Shown: piece after piece, positions 22,001 through 31,585 of the stretch
Layout of the letters: every line of letters starts with the position of its first letter
Position numbering within the stretch: the stretch's first letter is position 1
Notes under the pieces: model-generated
What the model saw: the letters and a program-made list of their open reading frames with translations, nothing else
The model's database searches: none
What the model was told of the DNA's origin: nothing
Assembly: GCF_000611645.1 (NCBI RefSeq)
Contig: NW_014013456.1
Location: 1-37,228, forward strand
Source: Monoraphidium neglectum
Lineage: Eukaryota > Chlorophyta > Chlorophyceae > Sphaeropleales > Selenastraceae
Length of the DNA: 37,228 nt
Reading direction: 5' to 3'
Position numbers and translations under genes: made by a program

Positions 22001-25000
22001 GCATGATTGGTTGGCCCTGCTGGGACGCTCAGCAATCAGTCGAAACCGGGCGCGTGCTTGGTCTGGCGCGCTTTATGGGGCGCGATGGAGCGGCGATGCG
22101 CATCTTCCCCCTGTCTGCTTGTTCACCAGCTGCCTAGACTGCCGGATCGCCTTCAGATGTTTGACTCACGCGCTTAACTTGTGCGCTCCATGTCCTCCCA
22201 TCACCTGGCCGCAGGTGCGCCTCAACCTGCTGTCGCAGCTCCTGCCGGAGGCCTTTGATCACCTGCACCTCTACCTCACCGCCAGGTCAGCGGGGCCGCC
22301 CCTGGCACAGCAGCCTCAATGCCTGCATTTCCCGTTTCTGCCACCCCGCAATGCTTGCAGCCACCCCGCTTCGTTGTACCGCTGCTAAATAGCTGGCAAT
22401 CGAGCGCCCCTTCCATCAAATTTGCAGCGCGCTGGGCCGCAAGCTGGCGGTGCTGCCGTTCAACCGGGACGTGCAGCTCACCGAGCTGCAGGCACGCACC
22501 ATCGCGGCATGCGTGGCACACATGCGGCAGGTGCGTGCGCATGCGGGTGGGCAGGGGCCCTTTTTCAGCAAAACTTCTGAGGACCACACAGCATTGCTTG
22601 AGCTAGCTGGGTCTCTGAGCGCATGAGGGAGGTGAATGCCCGGACAATCCCCTAGCACAGCAGACTGATAGCTTCCAAGCCAAGCGTGGCGTAGTTGCAC
22701 GCGGGGTTCAAGGTGACTTTGCTGTTTCCCTGTACCTCAGGCTCACTTTGACGTACCTCCGATTTCAATATGCTGGTGCCCACCCATCCCAACCTTGCCA
22801 CATTGCAGGAGGGCGGCCTGCTGCTGGTGGCCCCCGAGTGGCGGCTCTCCCTCCTGCTCAAGCAGCGCGAGCTGTGGCACAGGGCAAGGGACAGCCACGA
22901 CGAGGCGGCGGCGGCGACAGAGGAGGTGCTGGAAGCTGTGGGGCAGCTTCCCTATGTCGACCTGCTGGATGAGAGCGACGAGCTGCTGCGCCACAAGTGG
23001 GCGGGCGGCGCGCCGCTGTGTTTTATGGATGGGAGACAAACCTGCCCGGCCTTTGCCTGACCCGCCGAGCAGCCTTGGCCACTTGCCCGCACAACACTGC
23101 CAGGCCCGATCACGGGCTCTCCCAATCATCATCCAAGGCCCCAACCTCTGGACCACTGCAATTCCCCTGATCTGCCAAATCGAACGCCGCCCACTCATCT
23201 TGTTTGTTTGTTCCCAGCACTGCCAACCTGGCGTAAAGCATGCGTCAGGTTCCCTACCTGGCCAGTAAACATCCGCAGTGTTGTTTCTGCTGCAATAAAT
23301 GTTACTCACCCATATGCCCTCGCCCTTCTGGCGGCACCCCCCTGCAATTCGAGCGCAGGTGGCAGCTGATCTACGCGTGGGGAAGCCCCCAGGACCTGCC
23401 CTCACGCTCAGAGCGCGTCTCCGCCGTCCTGGCCCTACTGCAGCTCGTGTCCAGCGACCTCGCACCCTCCGCCAACGGCACCCTGCCGCCAGGCTCCGCC
23501 GTGCTCGAGCCGGTCGCGGCCGAGAACGGCCGGAAGCCGCCGGGAAGCTACTCGGGGCTGAGGCTGATCTCCGGCGGCGAGCTGGCGGGGGCGCTGCCTG
23601 GAGTGTGCAGGGCGCTGGCAGAGGCGCTGCTGGCGCGCCCGCCATACGAGCTTCGGTGGCTGCGGGGCGTCGCAGGCAGCCTCAAGGCAAGCGCACAGCA
23701 GCTGCGCGTTGCAGTTCGTTGCTACGCTTGGTGGTGCAGATGCAGATTTCTTGGTCATGGCAAATCCGGATCTTTTGGTGTGCCAATGCAGATCTCTGTG
23801 AGACTTCCTGTCGTGGCAGACCAATCTGATACAAACCAGGCCAGGCGCTGACGCTCACGACGCTCACACCCCGGCTGCCCGCCCAGAGTGCCGTGCTGTC
23901 AGCCGTCACCGACGCCTCCGCGCCGATCGAGCAGCAGCTTGGCCGGGGCCACCTGGCGCGCCTGGAGCCCTACCAGCTGGCGCACCTGCTGGCGCTGCGG
24001 GGCATGCTGGCGGGGGAGTACGGCGTCCTGGCGCACGCGCTGCAGCGGCGGCACCTCGTCGATTACGGCGTCAACAGGTGGGTGCGGGCGAGACAGTTTC
24101 AAAGGCCTTTGCAAGGGATCCGTATTATTGAGTGTGTAAACAAGGTATGCTGAGTTCTGCATAGCGGCGCTTGGCGGCACAGGCGACATCTCCATCCTAA
24201 TCATGCGGATGTGTCCTCCCTCCTGCCTTTCCTGAAACCTCCCCGGACCGCGCCCACACAGGCTTCCCTCGGCGCGCAAGCGGCTGGCGGTGCCGTTCCG
24301 CGCCGCCCAGACGCCCTCTGAGCGCGCCGAGTTTGCGCACCCGGACGTGGCCCTGCTGCTGACCGCGCTGTCCTACTTCCGGGATGGTGCGCGCGCGGTA
24401 CTGAGAGACGGATCGAGGTCGAAAAACACAGGGAAACGAGACAAAAGGGTGCCAAGCCTGCACTTGCGCCCTTCTGGGCACCCCAGAGACAGAACATTTG
24501 CAGCAACAGAGGGCCAGCCTTGTGATCTTGAAGGCTGACCGGCTGTAGACCTGTGGTGTGTCCAGGGTGGCACCAGCAAGGCCTGCAACACTGGTTGCCC
24601 GCCGAGTGCTCCACGCCCCTCCTGCTGCCCACCCTCCCAGGCCTGACCAAGGCAGAGCTGAAGGAGGTGACAAGTGGCTGCCTTGCCCCCCCAAAAAACA
24701 TGTCCCATTGATTGCAAACAATCACCGCACCCCCCTGCACGCTGCACCAGCGTTGCTCCTGTCGCGCCCAGTCTGACCCGAACCCCACCGCCGGCGGGGG
24801 TCGGCATGTGTTTTCGCCGCGCTCTCCCCTTAACCTCCTTGGATTTGCTCTCACGCAGCTGCGGTGCGCCGCCTGCCTCTCGCTATCCCGGCCTACCCGC
24901 AGGCGCTGGTGGTGCTGACCAGCCTGGGGCCGAGCGCCCAGGGCGAGGTGTACAGGGAGTGGCTAGACCTGTCAAAGCCCGACATCACTGAGGGTGAGTG

Positions 25001-28000
25001 GGCGCCCGCGGCAGGCGGGCCGGGGCGCGGCGCAGGCCGCGTGCACAACCAAACCTGCTGACGCTTGCCGTGCTGGGGGCGCGAGTTTCCTTGTTGTGAT
25101 TGTGCTGATGTCTGCGGTGTCCTCATGTCGAAGAGGCTAGTGTCAAGGGAGAAGGCTCATTTGGTCAGGGTTCGATTCCTCATGGATAATGGCCACGTGT
25201 GCTGCCCCCACCATCTGCAGAGGAGCTGGCTGAAATCGACTCAGAGCTGAAGATTGACGTCAACTACGAGGTCCAGGCAAGCTGCCAGGATTTTGTCATT
25301 GCTAATAACCATTGACGAACTCTAGTTGTTGCTGCATTGAATCCTGCAGCCCTCCCAGGCGCGGGGTCGTCTCAGGCGTCCCCGTGCAAGCAGCTGCATC
25401 TTGGCAGTTGAGGTCCCGTGCCCTGCAATCTGTGGATCGACTCCCTGCCCGCTGTTTCCCCTGTGAAATCCATAGCTGGAGCGCCTGCACAAAGCTTTCA
25501 GCCACAACGTGGCAGCTGTGGGCTTTTGGCTGGCCTCCTGCGTCTTCAAGGCAGAGACGACACAGGTGGACTGGCTTGTGACTGCGACACAGCCGCAAGC
25601 TGCCGTGTACTGCAGTTGGTCCGTTGCGCCTGCCAGTGCAGCATTCTATCTGCAAAGTCGACGCAGCTGCACTGCTTTTCTGTCCAGCCTGCATTCCTAG
25701 AAGCGAGGCTCGCAACAGCACCATCCCACCTAGCCACAAGATCCTCCGCCCCGTCTCCTGCCCCTCACAATCTCACCCCCACAACCTCCTGATCCCCAGT
25801 ATCCGGGTCGCCTGCGCGCCACCGCATGGCACCTTGCCGGCAACCCGCTGGGGCAAGTCGCCGGCTTCAGGTGCAGCGCTGGGTGCTGAATGGTCTTCCA
25901 GCAACAGCACCGCCGTGGAACGGCTTGCGCGCGCTGTGCTGGTTGGATGGATGGATGAGATGATCCAAAGTGACCCACACGCTGCCTTTGACAATGTCAT
26001 CCACCACAGCATGTATGGGTGGGCCTGCCTGAGTTTCCTGGGTGCAAGGGGGTCCAAAAACCCGCCTGCCATGTCGCCCACGTAGCATTGGCATGCTCTG
26101 ATCAACCATCCCCCCGCCCCCAATCCATACTTGCTCAGTGGGACCAAAGACAACCACCGCCTGATGCCCACCAGTGTGGCCCTGTCCCAGCCTGACGGCG
26201 GGCCCAACGTGCGTCGCGACCACAGACCCGCCGTGCCATGCTGTATTCCAGCGCCTCGTAGCCCCCATCGCGCGGCGACCAATCTCATGCTTCTGTCCGT
26301 TACACGTGCACACCCCTTGGCTTGACACGCGGAAAACCCCTCCGCCTGACGAAACCTCCTGCCAGCAGGGTGTCCCTGCGCCGGGTGCGGCTGAGATGCG
26401 CGCGACTGACGGCAAGATGCTGGACCTGCTGCTGAGGCAGCCCCTGCAGGAGGGGGCCGTGACAGAGCTCGCGCAAGAGGTGCGCTCCCAGGCCAGCTGC
26501 CAGTGGGTTATGGGCGTTATTCAAAACAGCGCTCTGGGACGGCCCGGCACAGCGTGCGCGCGTGCGCAGCCCGCCGTGGTGGTGCCAGGGACCTGTGGCC
26601 ACCTAAAGTTCGCGCGTGGATGACTTGTCTGAAGGACTCTCCTTCGCCTATTCTCTACTCCGATCCCTGCGCATGCTGATTTCTATCACTTCCCAAACCC
26701 CAGGACGGCGAGCCCATGTGGGCGGCGCTGCTGTCTGTGGCGGCCTCTGGGCCCTTTGACGCGCTGCTCGACACCGGGGCGCTGCTCGCCTCTGCGGGCG
26801 TCTCCATGCAGTGAGCGGACGGCAGTTGCGCCCTGCGGGCCCGGCTATCGCCACCGCAGCTCAGATATGCGCGCATCCCCCCGTGCTTTGATCAGTGCTT
26901 GGCCTGACTTCGCTTGTTGCTGCTGCTCAGCTTGCCACTGCTGCTCTGCTGGACAGGACCTCTCTGTCCCCTGTCCTGCGCTGTCCGATGTACTGCACGC
27001 TGTGATCTCTGCCGCACTCGCGTCCCTCAAACAGGGAGATCGTCAAGCACGTGTTCAAGCTCCTGCAGGACAATGGCCTCGTGGGGGCCCGCTTCCGAGG
27101 CGTCACATACTTCGATGATCGCCACCGCTGCTGGCTGGTGGCCGACGTCGCAGGGCGGAGGCTCGCGCGGCATGAGTCGCCGCTGCCAGAGGCGGAGACA
27201 TTTGTGATTTACGATGATGCCAGGTGCCGTGGCGCCGACCTGAAGGTATGTGCACGTGTATTTGTGTGTGCATGTGGGTGCGCATGTGCGTGTGAGTGTG
27301 TCTGTGTGTCCCTGTGTGCGCACGCGTATGTGCGTCAGTGCCTGCGTGCGCACGTGCATGCCTGTAGACAGAGCTTGCGCATATGAGTCAGTCTGTATGT
27401 GTTTGAGAGAATGCTGTGCGCCATGATGAACAGCGTACTGTTGTTTGTTGTGGCTCAGCCTGAACGACCTCCTGCCCTCGCCCGCCTGTGCGCCGCAGCT
27501 GCGGCCTGACGCGGTGGGCCTTGTCACGCTGGGGCCCGGGCTGTGCAAGGACAAGCTGATGCAGGGTGAGCCAAACTGGGAGGATTGGCAGTGGGTGTGC
27601 TCAAGGAGACAGTACTATCAATCAGAGGCCCCTGCAGGTGGCGGAGGGGCAGTAGATAGGTGGGATTGTCCGTGTATGTTTTTGGAAACCTGCAGCTGAT
27701 TCATATGCAGACTCCAGGTCAAGCGAACAATCGGCAGCAAGCCTGCCCGCGACCAACGCTGAGGCTGGCGCCGGTCGCATCGGGCCCAACCCGCTCAGCC
27801 CTGCTCCCAAACAACGCCCGCAGGCGCCGGCCGCCTGCGCCGGCTGATGCACGGCACGCAGTCTGTGCGCTACGCAGCGCCCCCAGACGTCGCCGCCAAG
27901 ATCCGCGCCACCTGCGGCCTGGACCCTCCCGCGGCGTTGGGCGCCGTGCATGTGATGGAGTGGGTTATGCTGAACACCGTGCAGGCCAACCAGGCCGGCG

Positions 28001-29789
28001 TTCTGGAGTGGGCGGAGCAGGTGACGCTGAGCTGTTTTGATGATGCGCCGCAAAAGGCAGAGTTCTCGCACACCCAGGCACCGCGGCGCGCGCGGCGGCA
28101 ATGTCGCTGTCGAGTGCCGGGGTGCCTGTACGCAAAACGTCTGTGCAGGATTGATCTGCGTATCCATCTCTGCCGCATGCCGCCTGCGCTTCTACATACA
28201 GGCCTGGCGCATAGTATTTCCTCTCGTCCCCCACCCAAACCTGATCGCCCCCCCCCCTCCAAAATCCCAAAATCAATCCTGCACCAGGGCTCCCACTACG
28301 CTCTCACGCTGGGCGCCCCCGAAAGGGCCCTGCAGCCAGAGCTGCTGGAGCTCCAAGACTTTTACAGCGACGGCCGCCGCCGCCAGCCCGCGCCCTCCAT
28401 CGTGCAGCGACGGACGCGGCACGCCGCCGCCGAGCGCGAGCGCGGCCGCCGCGTGCAGGACGGCGACGGGACGCCTGCGGCGGCGGACACGGACGCGGCG
28501 GCGCGGGCTGTGCTGTCGGAGGTGGAGAGGCGCGGCGCCCTCATGGGGGAGGGGATGGAGGTGCTGTCGTCGCTGCGGGGCCTGGCCGACGGCGGTGCGG
28601 AGGAGGAGGTCGAGAGAGGTAGGTCCAGCCCGTCAGCGGAACGGCCTTGCTTGTTGTCATTGCGCGCCCACTACCTTCGTGCACGCAACACCTCATGCTT
28701 ACACCTTGCTGCCTGCCCGGGCGGCTCATGCCTCATCTTGCCATGCACATTCGCCCTGGCACGGCTCAGCTGGCCCACCCCACCAACTGACTCACTTTGC
28801 TGGCGGCACTTTCGAGCTCATTTCCACCTCATGGATTGCGGACGCCCTGCTTTCCCTATGCCGCATCAGAGCTGGCTGTCGAGGAGGAGGAAGAAGAGGA
28901 GGAGGAGCGCGAGGAGCCCTCGCACCGCGCCCTGCCAGAGTCCGACTGGAACTACTCTGCTGCGCCCGCCGCCCGCGCCGCCTCAGACCTGCGCGCCGCG
29001 GCGGGCCTGGAGCGGCTGCCCGACGCGATCGCGGGGACGCTGGCCCTGGCCCCGCGTGAGCTGGCCGGCCTGCCGTGGTCGGGGCGCGTGTGGTGCACGC
29101 GCAACTTCCTCAGGGCCGCTGACCTGGCGCCGGGCGGCGCGGCGAACGGGTACCTGCGGCCGCCAGAGTCCGCGCTCGCCCTCCAGAGGTGCGCTGCTCC
29201 CTGGTTCGCGTCTGGGCGTGGCAGGCGTGCTTTGGCTATTGAGTACGTCGTTGCCCACCTGCCATGCATGCCCTGCATGCATTCTCCAGTTTAAAGCCCC
29301 CTCAAAACGACACATATGGGCGCTGTTCTGATGCAAGTTCGACCCCGTTGTCACCTGCCCCTCTGGCGTGGGCCCCCACCCTGCAGTGGCGACCTGGTGC
29401 TGTTGTCGGAGCGCGAGGCCGACGCCATCCTGCGGGAGATGCGGCGCGCCGCCCGCCCCCCCGCCTCGCTCCTGTCCGTGCCGTTCGTGCAGCGCGCCTT
29501 CGAGCGCGGAGAGGCGGCGCCGCTGCTGGCGTGCGGCGCGGCCGCTGCCGGCGCGGCCGCGGGCGCCGTGGCCGGGGGCGTCGGCGCGGCGGAGCTTGCG
29601 TCGGCGCGGCTGTTTGCGGGGGCCACTTTCTATGGGGGCAGGGAGGGGGTTGTCTTCGGGGCGCTGTGCCGGCTGGTGGCTGGTGGGCAGACGGCTCTGG
29701 TGGAGGACATGATTGCTGCGCGCGCACGGTCAGAGCGCTTCTCACGGTCTGATGCTGAGGCGGCGTGCGACTGCGGCGCGCTGCCCTGA
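9504..29789 (+). CDS. Giant DUF3638/DUF3645-family protein with a SecA-like NTPase core, about 45 exons
   Basis: This single gene covers more than half of the window. My exon chain gives about 3,173 residues, the usual size of this family, which is known from fungi, oomycetes and algae. In databases the family is often called ubiquitin hydrolase, but I see no OTU or UCH catalytic box here. Core motifs: NMGEGKT (P-loop, 21886-21906), VDLLDESDE (22959-22982), KRLAVPFRA and EFAHPDVA (DUF3645, exon 31), GTKDNHRLMP (exon 37), CRGADLK (exon 40) and GRLRRL (exon 42). The order resembles motifs I, II, V and VI of SecA and superfamily-2 motors. Function and location are unknown; no signal peptide or membrane helix is evident. 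Phase closes at every junction except inside exon 12, where one base appears to be missing near 15040. Four introns seem to use GC donors. The start codon (9504) and exon 5 are the least certain. A TGTAA signal follows at 29987. Confidence 0.85.
13736..13992. repeat. CA/GCATGCAC-rich alternating tract in giant-gene intron 9
   Basis: About 250 bases of CACA, CGCA and GCATGCAC units fill nearly the whole intron between exons 9 and 10. Purine and pyrimidine alternate almost without break. The units are imperfect, so this is old or interrupted simple sequence. Confidence 0.85.
15434..20626 (+). other. Giant gene, central part: exons 13-21
   Basis: Exons: 15434-15505, 15784-16101, 16481-16768, 17042-17146, 17537-18457, 18746-18907, 19253-19990, 20225-20319, 20476-20626. 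Conserved-looking blocks are SINIVTGVVLFDGAPPNRLP followed by HPLYRRTFGDTNFE (exons 15-16), LRKLHSHWLW and EDPRFIHVHRP (exon 17), and ARLQLAALYAATSTLLPEPG (exon 18). Exon 17 is long (921 bases). The Ala/Gly-rich inserts in exons 14 and 19 look like lineage-specific loops. No catalytic motif is recognised here. This is the non-motor body of the family, and its role is unknown. Confidence 0.8.
18955..19024. repeat. (CA)35 microsatellite in giant-gene intron 18
   Basis: A perfect run of 35 CA units follows a GCGCGTGCACGTACGCACG lead-in, just after the donor of exon 18. It is the longest perfect microsatellite in the window. Confidence 0.95.
20762..20793. repeat. Perfect 13-bp inverted repeat (hairpin) in giant-gene intron 21
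   Basis: The arms CGAGTTGATTGCC and GGCAATCAACTCG are exact reverse complements separated by the six bases TAGTTG. The surrounding 20755-20870 is unusually AT-rich for this genome and also carries a repeated TGATCAATC. It could be a worn miniature transposon or an RNA hairpin. No target-site duplication was identified. Confidence 0.8.
20943..23686 (+). other. Giant gene, DUF3638 NTPase half: exons 22-29
   Basis: Exons: 20943-21017, 21229-21306, 21574-21630, 21856-21963, 22215-22285, 22428-22530, 22809-22996, 23359-23686, encoding residues about 2017-2352. Before the P-loop lies IRPRQHTVARHLINS, which corresponds in position to a Q-motif. The P-loop GEGKT is at 21892-21906 (residues about 2099-2103), followed by the hydrophobic strand RVILPMLAL. 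GGLLLVAPEWRLSL and then DESDE (22968-22982, residues about 2234-2238) form the acidic nucleotide-binding box. KWQLIYAWG continues the domain across a junction that splits a lysine codon. The GEGKT and DExDE pairing is the ATP site expected for a SecA-like motor. Confidence 0.9.
23887..24993 (+). other. Giant gene, DUF3645 segment: exons 30-33
   Basis: Exons: 23887-24077, 24262-24386, 24641-24666, 24903-24993. The key block runs LVDYGVNR, KRLAVPFRAAQTPSERAEF, HPDVALLLTALSYF, which matches the highly conserved DUF3645 signature (a VP-[FY]-RA run followed by an EF-x-HPDV run). Exon 32 is a 26-base micro-exon with clean CAG and GTGACA borders. It restores the GLTKAELKE continuation after ALSYFRD. 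Confidence 0.88.
25221..29789 (+). other. Giant gene, C-terminal half of motor and tail: exons 34-45
   Basis: Exons: 25221-25276, 25476-25565, 25800-25870, 26139-26208, 26369-26479, 26704-26810, 27035-27245, 27499-27565, 27824-28020, 28288-28618, 28870-29188, 29387-29789. Blocks in order: GFSGTKDNHRLMP, FVIYDDARCRGADLK (residues about 2721-2735), VGLVTLGPGLCKDKLMQ and AGRLRRLMHGTQSVRY. The RGADLK and R-x-R pair resembles motif V (GRGTDIK in SecA) and the arginine finger. After the motor come a charged linker with an acidic run (about 28880-28920) and a C-terminal domain containing YGGREGVVFGALCRLVAGG. The stop codon is TGA at 29787-29789. Confidence 0.85.
27246..27363. repeat. TG/TGCG-rich alternating tract in giant-gene intron 40
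   Basis: Starting at the donor itself (GTATGTGCACGTG), about 118 bases consist of TG, TGCG and GCAC units with few interruptions. On the coding strand this tract is TG-rich, whereas those in introns 9 and 18 are CA-rich. Confidence 0.8.
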
Positions 29790-29986
29790 TGGTTGGTGGC
29801 AGCTTTGCGCATGGACCGGACAGCGGCGTCGCGCCATGCTTGAGGACTGGTTTTGGCTGGGTTTCCAGGTGTCATCATGCAGAGCTGCAACTGGCTGCAG
29901 GCTTGCGTGGTCTCCCTGGTGGATGGCCGCCAGATTGCACAACACCCTTGCACAATCCTTAATGTACAATACAGCAGCTACCTGCT

Positions 29987-29991
29987 TGTAA
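29987..29991 (+). terminator. TGTAA polyadenylation signal of the giant gene
   Basis: This is the first TGTAA after the TGA stop, about 200 bases downstream. A second copy lies at 30234-30238. Confidence 0.6.
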
Positions 29992-31411
29992 GTTGATCAT
30001 TGCACCCGCAGGCAGTCGCCTGCACTGGCAGGCCAGACATGCATGCAGCCCACAGTTGATGTGTCATCTACCGGTGCCAAGGCGTGGCGTAGCCGGGGCT
30101 GCGGCTTCTTGCAAGCGTTTGTAGTGGCTTTGGCCGCTATTACTGAAGTGCATGACACTGCTTGTGGCCGCAATAGCCTTGTGAGCCTCGTACTGCATCT
30201 GTCTGATCACCCTCTTCTGGCCCTGGAGTTGCTTGTAACGCTTGACATTAGAGTCTGCGTGCGCGTCAGCAAGCAGCGGCCGCAGCCATAGCAACACACG
30301 GTTTTCAAAAGCAAGTCACTCAGGGGTCCAGGTGTGAAGATGGACAAGGAACTTCAACTGCAGGGGGTAACCCTGCCAGTAGCACACGTGTCTTGCTGCA
30401 TTGATGTGGCAACATTTCGTTGCACAGGCGCGTGCCTTTGGCAACGGCAAACAGATACGAACAACCAAGTGTGTGCCAAGGTGACCAAATCGATGGCTGG
30501 TTGAGCGATTCCATGCTTACTGGACTCCTCTGCCCATCCCACACCCCCGCTATTCAACGCCCTTTACTGTCAATTTTACTGAGGCTCCTGCCAACTAGAG
30601 GTTGGCCGTGCTGATAGGGCTGCCCGCCTTCTAATCAAACTCGTAAGAGCTCTTGATCCAAGCTGTGCAGGGTGCCCAATAGTGTGACAGGCGCGTCGCG
30701 GACTCCGTTCGTATGCGCGCTGGTGGAAGCACGCCCCATCAGCCCACTGCCACCTCTGGCACGCGCGCCCGCCCACAGCATACATGATATACATGCATTC
30801 AGGCTCACGGCACGGATGGCAATTCGAGTAGCGCACATATCTGCCCGGTGGTTCCAGGTACCTATTGCATATGTGTGCAGCCCGCCGCGATGCATAGCCC
30901 AGCCCGCCCTGCCAGCAGGCTGCACACAGCGCATTGCAGGTATGAGATCAGCAGGATGTTTCTGTAGGTAATAATCAGCGCGCCTGGCCAGGCGCCCAAT
31001 AAACACGGCCTGCGGCACATACTCACAAGCTTGTGTGGCGGTGACGGTCAGAAGACCGAAAAAGCGATCAAAAGCCTCAAAACTGTGCCTGCGCCACAGG
31101 TGGAACCACAAGGGGCCCCACCCAAAAGCTGTCCATTGTACCTTCATCCATTGGCAACCAGTGTGGTGCAGTGGTGTATGTGAATAGAAGACATATATCA
31201 CGTGCAGCTGAGTGAGTGCATGCACACATGTCAACGAACGCACCTCACTTCACCACAAAACCTTTGTGGAAGTGCGCGCGCGCGTGTCACGCCAGTGCGT
31301 GTGTGGTATGTGTGAGCGCACGTGCACAGACTTGGCTCCACGTGAAGTGGGCCAACACAGACACAGAAATTTGTGAGCGCAAGAATATGACATACTCGCA
31401 AGAATGTGTAC
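29992..31411. other. Intergenic region between two convergent genes
   Basis: The giant gene (plus) and the transporter gene (minus) end toward this stretch. It is less GC-rich than the genes. Only open frames without recognisable domains are present, the longest being minus 30635-31243, whose conceptual product is low in structure and rich in Cys, His and Arg. No repeat, RNA gene or transposon end is seen. Confidence 0.5.
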
Positions 31412-31416
31412 TTACA
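31412..31416 (-). terminator. TGTAA polyadenylation signal of the transporter gene
   Basis: TTACA on the plus strand is TGTAA on the minus strand. It lies about 170 bases after the stop codon of the minus-strand transporter gene. Confidence 0.6.
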
Positions 31417-31585
31417 GGATGCATGTGGAAACAGGTGTGGGCACGCAAATGCGGCTTTAGTTGCAGACAGATGGCGGCATACAAATTCGACTCATGTGTT
31501 GATAGATTCTTCACCAAGTCTTCTGGTTTCAAAATTGTGTTCAAAGTGTCAGCCCTGCAAAGCCTGCGCTTGCACAAATGTGCCG

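Noticed and set aside
25169..25179. GGTTCGATTCC, which resembles a tRNA T-loop
   Set aside because: The flanking bases do not pair into a five-base T-stem and no acceptor or anticodon arm is present. It lies inside an intron of the giant gene.
30635..31243. 202-residue open frame on the minus strand
   Set aside because: Composition is low in structure and rich in Cys/His/Arg, it resembles no family, and it lies in the 3' intergenic space between two convergent genes.
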